From the NCBI GenBank assembly GCA_017627275.1, contig JAGAHC010000011.1:1-64000 (forward strand): 64,000 nt of DNA, written 5' to 3'. A model generated the notes under the pieces. That model worked only from the letters and a program-made list of their open reading frames with translations. It was not told the origin of the DNA and did not search any database. The DNA is from Lachnospiraceae bacterium. GTDB lineage: Bacteria > Bacillota > Clostridia > Lachnospirales > Lachnospiraceae. Below are positions 48,307 through 55,757 of the stretch, piece by piece (within the stretch, counting starts at the first letter, position 1; the number at the start of each line of letters is the position of its first letter). A program made the translations under genes and the position numbers.

Positions 48307-49109
48307 GCGATGAGAAGATGAGAGTACGCCCTTCTCTGACGGAGGAGCAGATCCTGGACGCGGTGGGCCTCGTCGACGACGAACTGTTGCAGGAAGCCGA
48401 TGCGTTCCGGCTGGGAGAGCAGGCGCCTGCACCGGCAAAGAGCGGAGGAAATGTCCTGCGCTATGTGGGGCCGCTCCTTGCGATGGCAGCCTGTGTCGGC
48501 ATCGTCTTCGGAATGACGAAGCTGGGACTTCTGTTTAACCCGGACAGCATGATGGGAGGACAGCAGAGCGCGGCGCCCGCGGCAGGTTCGGAAGAAGCGG
48601 CTGTGGTGGTTTCGGAAGAAGCTGCGGCAGAACTGGAAGAAGCGGCCGCGGAAGAGGCGGCGCCTGCCGCGGAAGAGGCACAGGCGGAACCTGCTGCAGC
48701 GGAAACGGGAGCGGTCGAAGAGGCGATGGCAGAGGCGGAGACACCGGCAGAGGCAGCCGATACAGAGGAAGCCGTTGCGACGGAATCTGCCGCAGAGGAC
48801 AGTGCGGCGCAGGAAAACAGAGCGGAGGAAAAGGCAGCCGGAACGACAGCATCAAAGGAAGCGGCGGAAGCCGGAGAGATCCGCGAGAACGAGGACGGAA
48901 CGATCACCCTGTCGCTTGCGGAAGGAGAGGCCGTTTACCGGGAAGAGACCGCTGACAAGACCGATGACCTGCAGGAGCGGCTGGGAGAGACCGTCGCGGA
49001 AGACGACAGGGCAGTCTGGTATCTTGTGCAGGACAACGAGGATATGTCCGCATTGATCCGCCGTGACCGTGCAACCGGAGAGTACACGTTATGGACGAGA
49101 CAACAGTAA
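48303..49109 (+). CDS. Putative anti-sigma factor, single-TM with Ala/Glu-rich exterior
   Basis: A 268-residue protein: a cytoplasmic N-terminus (about 1-48), one TM helix (about 52-72, VGPLLAMAACVGIVFGMT), a low-complexity Ala/Glu-rich stretch (about 85-195) and a small folded C-terminus. It overlaps the sigma gene by 4 nt (ATGA). There is no zinc-binding HxxxCxxC motif. Position and topology, not a domain match, suggest the anti-sigma factor cut by PrsW. Confidence 0.7.
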   Translation: MSDEKMRVRPSLTEEQILDAVGLVDDELLQEADAFRLGEQAPAPAKSGGNVLRYVGPLLAMAACVGIVFGMTKLGLLFNPDSMMGGQQSAAPAAGSEEAAVVVSEEAAAELEEAAAEEAAPAAEEAQAEPAAAETGAVEEAMAEAETPAEAADTEEAVATESAAEDSAAQENRAEEKAAGTTASKEAAEAGEIRENEDGTITLSLAEGEAVYREETADKTDDLQERLGETVAEDDRAVWYLVQDNEDMSALIRRDRATGEYTLWTRQQ

Positions 49110-49157
49110 CAACGGAACGAAGAAGCATTTATGATTTATATGGGAAGTGAGGAGAAA

Positions 49158-50009
49158 ATGAAAAAAACGATTTGGAGAAGAAGAGTACTTATGACAGTGG
49201 CGCTTACGCTGTTCCTTCTTTCGCTTTCTGCCTGCGGGCGGTTCGCACAGGAAAAAAATGCGGCGGCTTCACAGGCGGCGGTGGAAGCGGTAGCGGAAAG
49301 CGAAGCGGCACCGGAAGAACAAACGAAAGAGCCGGAGACAATGGAACCGGAGAAGGAGGAGATACAGGTGGCGGGAACAGATAAGACGACCGTGACGGTC
49401 GTTTCGGATCACGGAGTCAGGGTCGTGCCGGATACGGCAGAGATCATGTTCGGCGTACAGACGATGGCAGCCAGTGCCAAGAAGGCACAGGAAGACAACG
49501 CCGGGGATGTGAATAACGTCATCGCGAAACTGAAAGAGATGGGCGTGGAGGAAAAGGACATCCGCACGACAGGCTACGACATGTATCCCCGCTATGACAA
49601 CAACGGCCAGCGGATCATCGGCTACACCATGTATACCAATCTCGCCGTCAGCAACCAGTCGATCGACAAGGCGGGAGAGATCGTCTCGGGCTGCGTAGAG
49701 GCCGGCGTCAACCAGATGAACGGCATCACCTACACCTACAGCGGCTACAACGAAGCCTATGCCGAAGCGCTCGGCAATGCCACAAAGGCCGCCTCCGTGA
49801 AGGCAGAAGCCATCGCTTCCGCTGCCGGCAGGAAGATCGGCGCCATCGAGAGCATTTCGGAAGGCTACCAGAACACTTCGCTGCGCAACAGCTATCAGGA
49901 CCTCAATATGCTTGCGGCCAAGGAAGAGGCGGCCATGGACTCCGTCGCTATCCTTCCCGGGGAGGTCGACGTCAGAGCGACGGTGACCGTGACCTACGTC
50001 CTGGAGTAA
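49158..50009 (+). CDS. SIMPL-domain (DUF541) lipoprotein
   Basis: A 283-residue lipoprotein with a lipobox (LSLSAC, about Cys 25), an acidic linker (30-65) and a SIMPL/DUF541 domain (about 70-283), recognisable from VSDHGVRVVPDTAEIMFGVQ and LKEMGVEEKDIRTTGYDMYP. SIMPL proteins are periplasmic or surface proteins of unclear role, often linked to stress. I start at 49158, where GAGGAG is 5 nt upstream; the frame opens at 49131 without a ribosome site. Last gene of the PrsW/sigma cluster. Confidence 0.85.
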   Translation: MKKTIWRRRVLMTVALTLFLLSLSACGRFAQEKNAAASQAAVEAVAESEAAPEEQTKEPETMEPEKEEIQVAGTDKTTVTVVSDHGVRVVPDTAEIMFGVQTMAASAKKAQEDNAGDVNNVIAKLKEMGVEEKDIRTTGYDMYPRYDNNGQRIIGYTMYTNLAVSNQSIDKAGEIVSGCVEAGVNQMNGITYTYSGYNEAYAEALGNATKAASVKAEAIASAAGRKIGAIESISEGYQNTSLRNSYQDLNMLAAKEEAAMDSVAILPGEVDVRATVTVTYVLE

Positions 50010-50050
50010 GCAAGGAACCACTATCCCTGAGGAAACTGGTCCCTTGCTTA
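50007..50050. repeat. Stop-to-stop hairpin carrying the dispersed 33-nt module
   Basis: TAAGCAAGGAACCA (50007-50020) pairs with TGGTCCCTTGCTTA (50037-50050) at 13 of 14 positions. The arms begin and end in the stop codons of the two convergent genes. The sequence GGAACCACTATCCCTGAGG matches the arms of the giant palindrome at 22758-23068 with one change. It may act as a bidirectional terminator. Confidence 0.75.
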
Positions 50051-50989
50051 CCACCCGGCCGCGATGTCCAGCAGCGCCCGGTAATATTCTCTCGTCATCG
50101 GTACGTCGATGCCGTGTTTTTCCGCCATCCGGATGACGTCCCCGCAGAAGACCTCCAGTTCCCCGATCTTGTGCTCCGCAAAATCGCGGGAGAGGGAGGA
50201 GTCGGAATCGTCGGTGGTCGCGTTAAACCGCTTCATCAGCTTATCAAGCAGCGTGTCGGAGAGAGAAACACCTTCGGCAAGCCCTACGGCATAGGCTTCT
50301 TCCATCAGCGTCCGATACTCCGCTCGCCGTTTCTCATCGTATTTGATCTCGCCGGTCGGGCAGGCGAAACGTGCCGTCGCGACATTGTAAGCGCAGTTCA
50401 GGATAAACTTGTTCCAGATCTCCGTCAGGACCTTGTCGCTGTAGCGGCAGTCAATGTCCGCATCTGTCATGACCTGATGGAACAGACGGGCCTTCTCCTC
50501 GTCTTCGGGAGAAAGCGGTCCCACAAACAGATGGGTGTAGTTTCCCTTTTGCACCACGGAAAAATCTTCCGTTGCCATGCTGACCGTGTAGATGACGCTC
50601 GGCAGCACGACGCCGCAGGGGAGCGTATCTTTCAGTCTGCGGTATGCGGTGACACCGTTCATGATCGGAACGACGATGGTCTCTTCCGTCAGGAGCGGCC
50701 GGACCATCTCCATGGCCGTATCCAGGGCATCGTTCTTTACGCAGATGAGGAGGATGTCCTGCTTCGGAAGTGTGGATGGGTCGTCGGTGACATGCGGGAC
50801 CGGGACGGTGAAGTCGCCAAGGAAATCTCCGTGGAGCGTCAGCCCTTCCTTCTCAAAGTGTTCCTTTCGCTTTCCGCGCGCGATCAGAGTAACCTGCGCG
50901 CCGTACTTTTTCAGAAGCTTGGCGCTGATGGCACCGCCGACGCCGCCGATTCCAAAGACCGTGATTTTCATTTCGCTTGTGTTTTTCAT
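50048..50989 (-). CDS. panE: 2-dehydropantoate 2-reductase (ketopantoate reductase)
   Basis: A 313-residue NADPH enzyme. The Rossmann loop GIGGVGGAISAKLL (about 13) and the catalytic Lys region in EIWNKFILNCAYNVATA (about 189) are typical of PanE/ApbA. It would reduce ketopantoate to pantoate in CoA synthesis, but paralogues acting on other 2-keto acids exist and no panB or panC is nearby. A GAGGG site precedes the ATG. Confidence 0.82.
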   Translation of the reverse strand: MKNTSEMKITVFGIGGVGGAISAKLLKKYGAQVTLIARGKRKEHFEKEGLTLHGDFLGDFTVPVPHVTDDPSTLPKQDILLICVKNDALDTAMEMVRPLLTEETIVVPIMNGVTAYRRLKDTLPCGVVLPSVIYTVSMATEDFSVVQKGNYTHLFVGPLSPEDEEKARLFHQVMTDADIDCRYSDKVLTEIWNKFILNCAYNVATARFACPTGEIKYDEKRRAEYRTLMEEAYAVGLAEGVSLSDTLLDKLMKRFNATTDDSDSSLSRDFAEHKIGELEVFCGDVIRMAEKHGIDVPMTREYYRALLDIAAGW

Positions 50990-51120
50990 ATGCTAACCCT
51001 CTCTCTCAGGACCTATTCTGTCCGGCCCGGGATGCTCTACTAACTATATACGAAGCGGCCAAACGGTGACAAGCGCGGATTGTACCTGCATGTTTTTTTG
51101 AAAAAAATCGGGCAAAAAAA

Positions 51121-51149
51121 TTGATAGCAAACGTCCGCGGTGGTAATAT
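51121..51149 (+). promoter_or_regulatory. Promoter of the CofE-like gene
   Basis: TTGATA (51121-51126), 17-bp spacer, TAATAT (51144-51149). A TCCCG/CGGGA hairpin lies in the leader before the ribosome site. Confidence 0.65.
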
Positions 51150-51208
51150 TTCTCTGTTGTGAAACTTCCCGCAAAAGCGTCGGGATTTCTCATGAGAGGA
51201 GTGAAAAA

Positions 51209-52402
51209 ATGGGTGAAAGAAGAGTCGGTACGGTATCCAGAGGGATTCGCTGTCCCATCATCCGAGAAGGAGATGACCTTTCGGCGATCGTTACGGAAAG
51301 TGTGCTGAAGGCTGCGGAGTCCGACGGATTTGCGCTGCGTGACCGCGATGTCATCGCCGTGACGGAGTCGGTGGTGGCAAGGTCCCAGGGGAATTACTGC
51401 TCTGTGGACGATATCGCGGAAGACGTCAGGAAAAAACTGGGTGGGGAAACAGTCGGCGTGATTTTCCCGATCCTTTCGAGAAACCGTTTTGCCATCTGCC
51501 TGCGCGGCATCGCCAAAGGCGCAAAGAAGATCGTCCTGATGCTCAGCTACCCTTCGGATGAAGTCGGCAACGAACTCGTCAGCCTCGACAAGATCGATGT
51601 GGCGGGCATCAATCCCTACAGTGATGTCCTGACCGAGGAAAGATACAGAGAACTCTTCGGAGAAAACCGTCATGAGTTCACGGACGTTGATTACGTAGCC
51701 TATTACAAGGGCATCATTGAGGAGTCGGGTGCCGAAGCGGAGATCATTTTTGCAAATCAGGCAAAGACTATCCTGAACTATACGGACAGAGTCTTAACCT
51801 GTGACATCCACACCCGCGCCCGCACCAAGCGGATCCTGAAAGAAGCGGGAGCGCAGGTCGTCTGCGGTCTGGACGATATCATGACGGCGCCGGTGAACGG
51901 CAGCGGCTTCAACGAAAAGTACGGACTGCTCGGCTCCAACAAGTCCACCGAAGACACCATCAAACTCTTCCCGCACGAGTGCAGGGAACTGGTACTGACA
52001 ATCCAGAAGAACATCCTCGACAAGACGGGCAAGCATGTCGAAGTCATGGTGTACGGCGACGGCGCATTCAAAGATCCGCAGGGAAAGATCTGGGAACTCG
52101 CGGATCCGGTCGTATCTCCCGCCTTTACGGACGGGCTGATCGGCACACCGAATGAGCTGAAGCTGAAGTATCTGGCGGACAACGATTTTGCCGCCCTCTC
52201 GGGAGAGGCCTTAAAGGAAGCCATCTCCGAGAGCATCCGCAACAAGGATGCCAATTTAAAGGGAACCATGGCAACGGAAGGTACGACCCCCAGACAGCTG
52301 ACCGACCTGATCGGCTCGCTTTGCGACTTGACCAGCGGCTCCGGCGACAAGGGAACGCCCGTTGTGCTGGTACAGGGCTATTTTGACTCTTATGTAGCGT
52401 GA
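51209..52402 (+). CDS. Coenzyme F420-0:L-glutamate ligase (CofE)-like protein
   Basis: A 397-residue protein matching the CofE-like family of Clostridia: RDRDVIAVTESVVARSQGN (about 46), DIMTAPVNG (about 220) and the C-terminal GYFDSYVA. CofE adds Glu to coenzyme F420-0 or related molecules. No F420 biosynthesis or F420-dependent gene is in view, and these bacteria are not thought to make F420, so the natural substrate is unknown. I start at 51209 with AGGAG 8 nt upstream; the frame opens at 51140 without one. Confidence 0.78.
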   Translation: MGERRVGTVSRGIRCPIIREGDDLSAIVTESVLKAAESDGFALRDRDVIAVTESVVARSQGNYCSVDDIAEDVRKKLGGETVGVIFPILSRNRFAICLRGIAKGAKKIVLMLSYPSDEVGNELVSLDKIDVAGINPYSDVLTEERYRELFGENRHEFTDVDYVAYYKGIIEESGAEAEIIFANQAKTILNYTDRVLTCDIHTRARTKRILKEAGAQVVCGLDDIMTAPVNGSGFNEKYGLLGSNKSTEDTIKLFPHECRELVLTIQKNILDKTGKHVEVMVYGDGAFKDPQGKIWELADPVVSPAFTDGLIGTPNELKLKYLADNDFAALSGEALKEAISESIRNKDANLKGTMATEGTTPRQLTDLIGSLCDLTSGSGDKGTPVVLVQGYFDSYVA

Positions 52403-52404
52403 CA

Positions 52405-52434
52405 AAAAGCGGCAGAAGATCCTGCCGCTTTTTT
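52405..52434 (+). terminator. Terminator after the CofE-like gene
   Basis: A perfect 11-bp stem (52405-52415 with 52422-52432) with a 6-nt loop, A-rich on the left and six T on the right. It separates the CofE-like gene from guaA. Confidence 0.88.
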
Positions 52435-52464
52435 ACTTCTATGCATAACAGAAAGGAAGGATAT

Positions 52465-53439
52465 ATGGCAGACAATAAAAGACCGGAAACCATGGAACGC
52501 ATCACGACGGAAGCGCTGGCGCAGGCCTTTATCGACGAACAGATCAAGGCGATCCGGGAGCAGGTGGGCGATAAGAAGGTGCTCCTTGCCCTCTCCGGCG
52601 GTGTGGACTCCTCTGTCGTCGCGGCGCTTTTGATCAAGGCGATCGGAAACAATCTCGTCTGTGTGCACGTCAATCACGGTCTGCTCCGCAAGGGAGAGCC
52701 GGAGATGGTCATCAAGGTGTTCAAGGAGGAACTCGGCGCCAATCTGATCTACGTGGATGCAGTCGACCGCTTCCTCGACAAGCTGGCAGGCGTGGATGAT
52801 CCGGAAACCAAGAGAAAGATCATCGGCAAGGAATTCATCGATGTGTTTGCGGAGGAAGCCGGAAAACTGGACGGGATCGCCTTCCTCGGACAGGGCACCA
52901 TCTATCCGGACATCCTGGAATCGGACGGGGTGAAAGCCCATCACAACGTCGGCGGACTTCCGGAGGATCTGCAGTTTGAGCTCGTGGAGCCTGTAAAATT
53001 CCTGTATAAGGATGAGGTCCGTGTGGTCGGCAAGACCCTGGGACTTCCCGATAACATGGTCTATCGTCAGCCCTTCCCGGGACCGGGTCTGGGCGTGCGC
53101 TGCGTCGGCGCCATCACCAGAGACCGCCTCGAAGCAGTCAGAGAGGCAGATGCCATCGTGCGCGAAGAGATCGATAAGATGGATCCGACACCATGGCAGT
53201 ACTTCTGTGCCATTCCCGACTTTCAGTCGACCGGCATCAAAGACGGCAAACGCTACATGGGCTGGGCAGTCGTCGTCAGAGCGGTCAACACCGTCGACGC
53301 CGTTACCGCCGAATCCGTGGAGATCCCGTGGGATATGCTTAAGCGCATCCGCGACCGCATCATCGAGACCGTCCCCGGCGTAAACCGCGTCCTCTGGGAC
53401 ATCTCCGACAAACCCGTTTCTACCATAGAATGGGAATAA
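52465..53439 (+). CDS. guaA: GMP synthase, ATP-pyrophosphatase subunit without glutaminase domain
   Basis: A 324-residue protein matching the synthetase half of GMP synthase. The PP-loop LALSGGVDSSV (about 43) and the C-terminal dimerisation domain (QPFPGPGLGVRC, about 204; KPVSTIEWE at the end) are clear. Full-length bacterial GuaA has about 510 residues and starts with a ~190-residue glutaminase; that part is absent. The 62 bp before it hold a terminator, so no glutaminase is hidden there. The enzyme must use ammonia or a separate subunit. GGAAGG precedes the ATG. Confidence 0.9.
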   Translation: MADNKRPETMERITTEALAQAFIDEQIKAIREQVGDKKVLLALSGGVDSSVVAALLIKAIGNNLVCVHVNHGLLRKGEPEMVIKVFKEELGANLIYVDAVDRFLDKLAGVDDPETKRKIIGKEFIDVFAEEAGKLDGIAFLGQGTIYPDILESDGVKAHHNVGGLPEDLQFELVEPVKFLYKDEVRVVGKTLGLPDNMVYRQPFPGPGLGVRCVGAITRDRLEAVREADAIVREEIDKMDPTPWQYFCAIPDFQSTGIKDGKRYMGWAVVVRAVNTVDAVTAESVEIPWDMLKRIRDRIIETVPGVNRVLWDISDKPVSTIEWE

Positions 53440-53461
53440 TCGATAGTATAAGTCTATAGTA

Positions 53462-53510
53462 TTCGCGGCGCGCAAAACAGTTTTGGGCGCCGCGAAGAGT
53501 CTCATTTTTT
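53462..53510 (+). terminator. Terminator after guaA
   Basis: A long stem (TTCGCGGCGC at 53462 with GCGCCGCGAA at 53487, plus CAAAA/TTTTG inside) is followed by a T6 run at 53505-53510. Confidence 0.85.
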
Positions 53511-53521
53511 ATTTTTCTCCT

Positions 53522-53790
53522 TTTTTCTCCGTCCTTTTTCCGCCTGACTGGCGGGAGGGGACAACCACAATTCTCGTTTTAGTTGTTTTTCTCCGTCCTT
53601 TTTCTGCCTGACTGGCGGGAGGGGACAACCACAATTGTCACTTCAGTTGTTTTTCTCCGTCCTTTTTCTGCCTGACTAGTGGAAAAGGACGACTACAATC
53701 TACATTTCTTGTATTTTTCTCTGTTCAAACCTTGCCGGCAAAGCGGAAAAGGACGACCACAATTTACACTACATCCATTTTTCTATGTTC
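53522..53790 (+). repeat. Four 64-bp tandem repeats plus a partial fifth
   Basis: Units start at 53522, 53586, 53650 and 53714, each exactly 64 bp; a fifth begins at 53778 and runs into the ribosome site of the next gene. All start TTTTTCTC and most continue CGTCCTTTTTC. Each ends in a variable tail after GGAC(A/G)AC(C/T)ACAAT. Units 1 and 2 are nearly identical; units 3 and 4 drift. A hairpin pairs GTCC...GCC with GGC...GGAC in units 1 to 3, partly with G-U pairs replaced by A-U pairs. This fills the 53511-53804 gap. Confidence 0.9.
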
Positions 53791-53804
53791 TTAGGAGGAA
53801 TACC

Positions 53805-54602
53805 ATGCTAAACAGACGAATCATTGAAGAGTTGAAAGTGGAGCAGAAAAGGCTCGAGACTGTGATCCGCAACGCGGAACGTGAACTCAAAGGGGCACCG
53901 GAAGGCAGTGTTCTTGTGAAGAGTTACAAGAAAGGCGCGCAGTTCTATTATCGGGAGAATCCGAACGATCGAAATGGGAAATATATGCCGGTATCGGATC
54001 AGAAGCGAGCCGTTTTGCTGATGCAGAAAGCATATGACAGAAAAGCGCTTGCCGCGGCGCAGAGACAGAAAAGCGCGCTCGACTCCTTTTTAAAGAAATA
54101 TGATCCGCAGGCATTGAGCAATGTCTTCGACAGGGAGAGCTTGATTCGGCAGGGACATCTGCGTCCCTTTGAGCTTCCGGATGCGCAGTACGCGAAAGCG
54201 TGGCGGCTTGCTGCATACGAAGGGAAGCCGTTTCGTGATGATATGCCTGTTCACTATACGGAAAAGCAGGAACGTGTCAGGTCCAAATCCGAGGTCTTGA
54301 TTGCGAATGCGCTTATTCGCGCGGGAATCCCTTATCGGTATGAATGCCCGCTGAACCTGAGCGAGCAGGTCATACATCCGGACTTTACGATCCTTCGCAT
54401 GCGGGACAGGAGAGAAGTGTACTGGGAGCACCTCGGAATGATGGACGATGCGGAATACCGGAATCAGGCATTTCTGCGTATCCGTGCGTATGAAGAGAGC
54501 GGGATCTTTCCGGGAGACGGACTGATCCTCACGGTCGAGACAGGGCGCCTGCCGTTGAACGCAGTTATTATACAGCGGATAATCGGGCAGTATCTTTTGT
54601 GA
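53805..54602 (+). CDS. Hypothetical protein with PD-(D/E)XK nuclease-like C-terminus
   Basis: A 265-residue protein. Residues 1-30 and 60-90 are helical and probably coiled. The C-terminal part (about 165-265) has the pattern RSKSEVLIANAL, VIHPDFTILRM and EVYWEHLGMMDD, which resembles a PD-(D/E)XK nuclease fold (E, D and an E-x-x acid; the usual Lys is replaced by His-Leu). The function is unknown. AGGAGG precedes the ATG at 53805; the longer frame from 53679 just translates the tandem repeats. The repeats lie in its 5' leader. No defence gene is adjacent. Confidence 0.7.
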   Translation: MLNRRIIEELKVEQKRLETVIRNAERELKGAPEGSVLVKSYKKGAQFYYRENPNDRNGKYMPVSDQKRAVLLMQKAYDRKALAAAQRQKSALDSFLKKYDPQALSNVFDRESLIRQGHLRPFELPDAQYAKAWRLAAYEGKPFRDDMPVHYTEKQERVRSKSEVLIANALIRAGIPYRYECPLNLSEQVIHPDFTILRMRDRREVYWEHLGMMDDAEYRNQAFLRIRAYEESGIFPGDGLILTVETGRLPLNAVIIQRIIGQYLL

Positions 54603-54751
54603 GGGTAGTAATACTCTTTCAAGAGTCGAGTACGAGTGACAAGGTATAATCCGCCAACAGACAGCGAGATGCAGCGAAGCGGAATCGAGCGGAGCAGCTA
54701 AGCAGCAGTGTTATGCTGTCGCCAAATATAAAATAGATATGCAAAATATAG

Positions 54752-54790
54752 TTGACATTATCTGTAATGCAATATATAATTTGCATTACA
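54752..54790 (+). promoter_or_regulatory. Perfect consensus promoter with overlapping operator
   Basis: TTGACA (54752-54757), 17-bp spacer, TATAAT (54775-54780), a full consensus. The 10-bp arms TGTAATGCAA (54763) and TTGCATTACA (54781) flank the -10 box. A regulator bound here would block the promoter; the adjacent XRE protein is the obvious candidate. Confidence 0.8.
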
Positions 54791-54803
54791 AGGAGGAGCA
54801 CCG

Positions 54804-55022
54804 ATGAGAAACCTACGGATGAAGTTCAGGAGAATTGAGCTGAACATGTCACAGACCGAACTTGCTGAAAAGGCCGGGGTCACGCGACAGACAATAGGGC
54901 TGATAGAAGCAGGTGATTTTAACCCATCCATAAAACTGTGCAATGCGATCTGCAGAGCTTTGGGAGTGACGTTAAATGATTTGTTCTGGGAGGAAGAGGA
55001 AGATGTGGAAGAAAAAGAGTAA
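54804..55022 (+). CDS. XRE family HTH regulator
   Basis: A 72-residue helix-turn-helix protein ([20 protein letters not shown], residues 15-34). AAGGAGGAG precedes the ATG. It likely represses its own promoter at 54752-54790. The gene overlaps the next membrane-protein gene by 20 nt. Regulators of this size are often paired with a small membrane protein. Confidence 0.92.
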   Translation: MRNLRMKFRRIELNMSQTELAEKAGVTRQTIGLIEAGDFNPSIKLCNAICRALGVTLNDLFWEEEEDVEEKE

Positions 55023-55473
55023 CCTGGACGAACAACAGGAGCAGAAACTGTTAAAGATAGAGAGCCGTGGCTTTTGGATCGCTTTTTGGGGAGCGCTGGT
55101 AGTTATGGCGATCAATGGAATCCTTGTTAAAGAACCTGTAGCCATAATCAGTTCCTGGATTCTGTTCATGACGCTGGCGATCTATGTCGCAGCTGCCTGT
55201 ATCAGAGCAGGGATATGGGACAGAAAATTGGATACAAGCAACAGAACATGCTTGTTTATATCTGCCATTGCCGCAGTGAGTACAGGCGGATTCATGGTTT
55301 TGTTCGGTTACCTTCGGAGCAGTAAACTAGACGCTTCGCTTGCTGCTGGTGCATTGGTTTTAGTCGTTACATTCTGCCTGTGCTATGCGGCTTTAAAAGT
55401 GACTGCGAAAGCGGTCAAAAAGCGGCAGGACGAGTTGAATGCAGAGCCGGATGATACGATGAGTGAAGAGTAG
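55003..55473 (+). CDS. Four-TM hypothetical membrane protein
   Basis: A 156-residue protein with four TM segments (about residues 25-45, 48-70, 85-105 and 112-135) and a charged C-terminus. It resembles the small DUF6773-type proteins found after XRE regulators, but I cannot confirm the family. It starts inside the XRE gene, with AGGAAGAGGAAG upstream. The reading frames overlap by 20 nt. Confidence 0.75.
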   Translation: MWKKKSNLDEQQEQKLLKIESRGFWIAFWGALVVMAINGILVKEPVAIISSWILFMTLAIYVAAACIRAGIWDRKLDTSNRTCLFISAIAAVSTGGFMVLFGYLRSSKLDASLAAGALVLVVTFCLCYAALKVTAKAVKKRQDELNAEPDDTMSEE

Positions 55474-55493
55474 AATCTCAGGAGGCAGAGAAG

Positions 55494-55703
55494 ATGATCA
55501 GGATTTATAATGCAAGAGATGCCTTGGAAGCGGAAGAAGTAGTCAGTATTCTGAAAGAAAATGGCATACCGGCCTACTATCAAGACGGAGCGGGCGGAGT
55601 AGTTGCACATGATGTGTCAGGGTTCGGCTTATTCGGTGTGGATGTGTATGTGGATGATGGTGATACCGAGAGAGCAAGTCAAATAATTCAAAGCGAAGAA
55701 TAG
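55494..55703 (+). CDS. DUF2007-like small protein
   Basis: A 69-residue protein. The pattern EAEEVVSILKENGIPAYYQD and a C-terminal GVDVYVDDGDTERASQII fits the DUF2007 'putative signal transducing' family. AGGAGG precedes the ATG. It follows the membrane protein by 20 bp. Confidence 0.8.
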   Translation: MIRIYNARDALEAEEVVSILKENGIPAYYQDGAGGVVAHDVSGFGLFGVDVYVDDGDTERASQIIQSEE

Positions 55704-55757
55704 TAAGAGGGGCAACCAATATAAGAGAAAGAATCTAGTTCACCGAGGAGAAAGAGT

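Noticed and set aside
53522..53777. CRISPR array
   Set aside because: The units are contiguous, diverged and 64 bp long, without regular unique spacers and without cas genes.
53679..53804. N-terminal extension of the nuclease-like protein
   Set aside because: It only translates the 64-bp tandem repeats; AGGAGG before the ATG at 53805 gives the true start.
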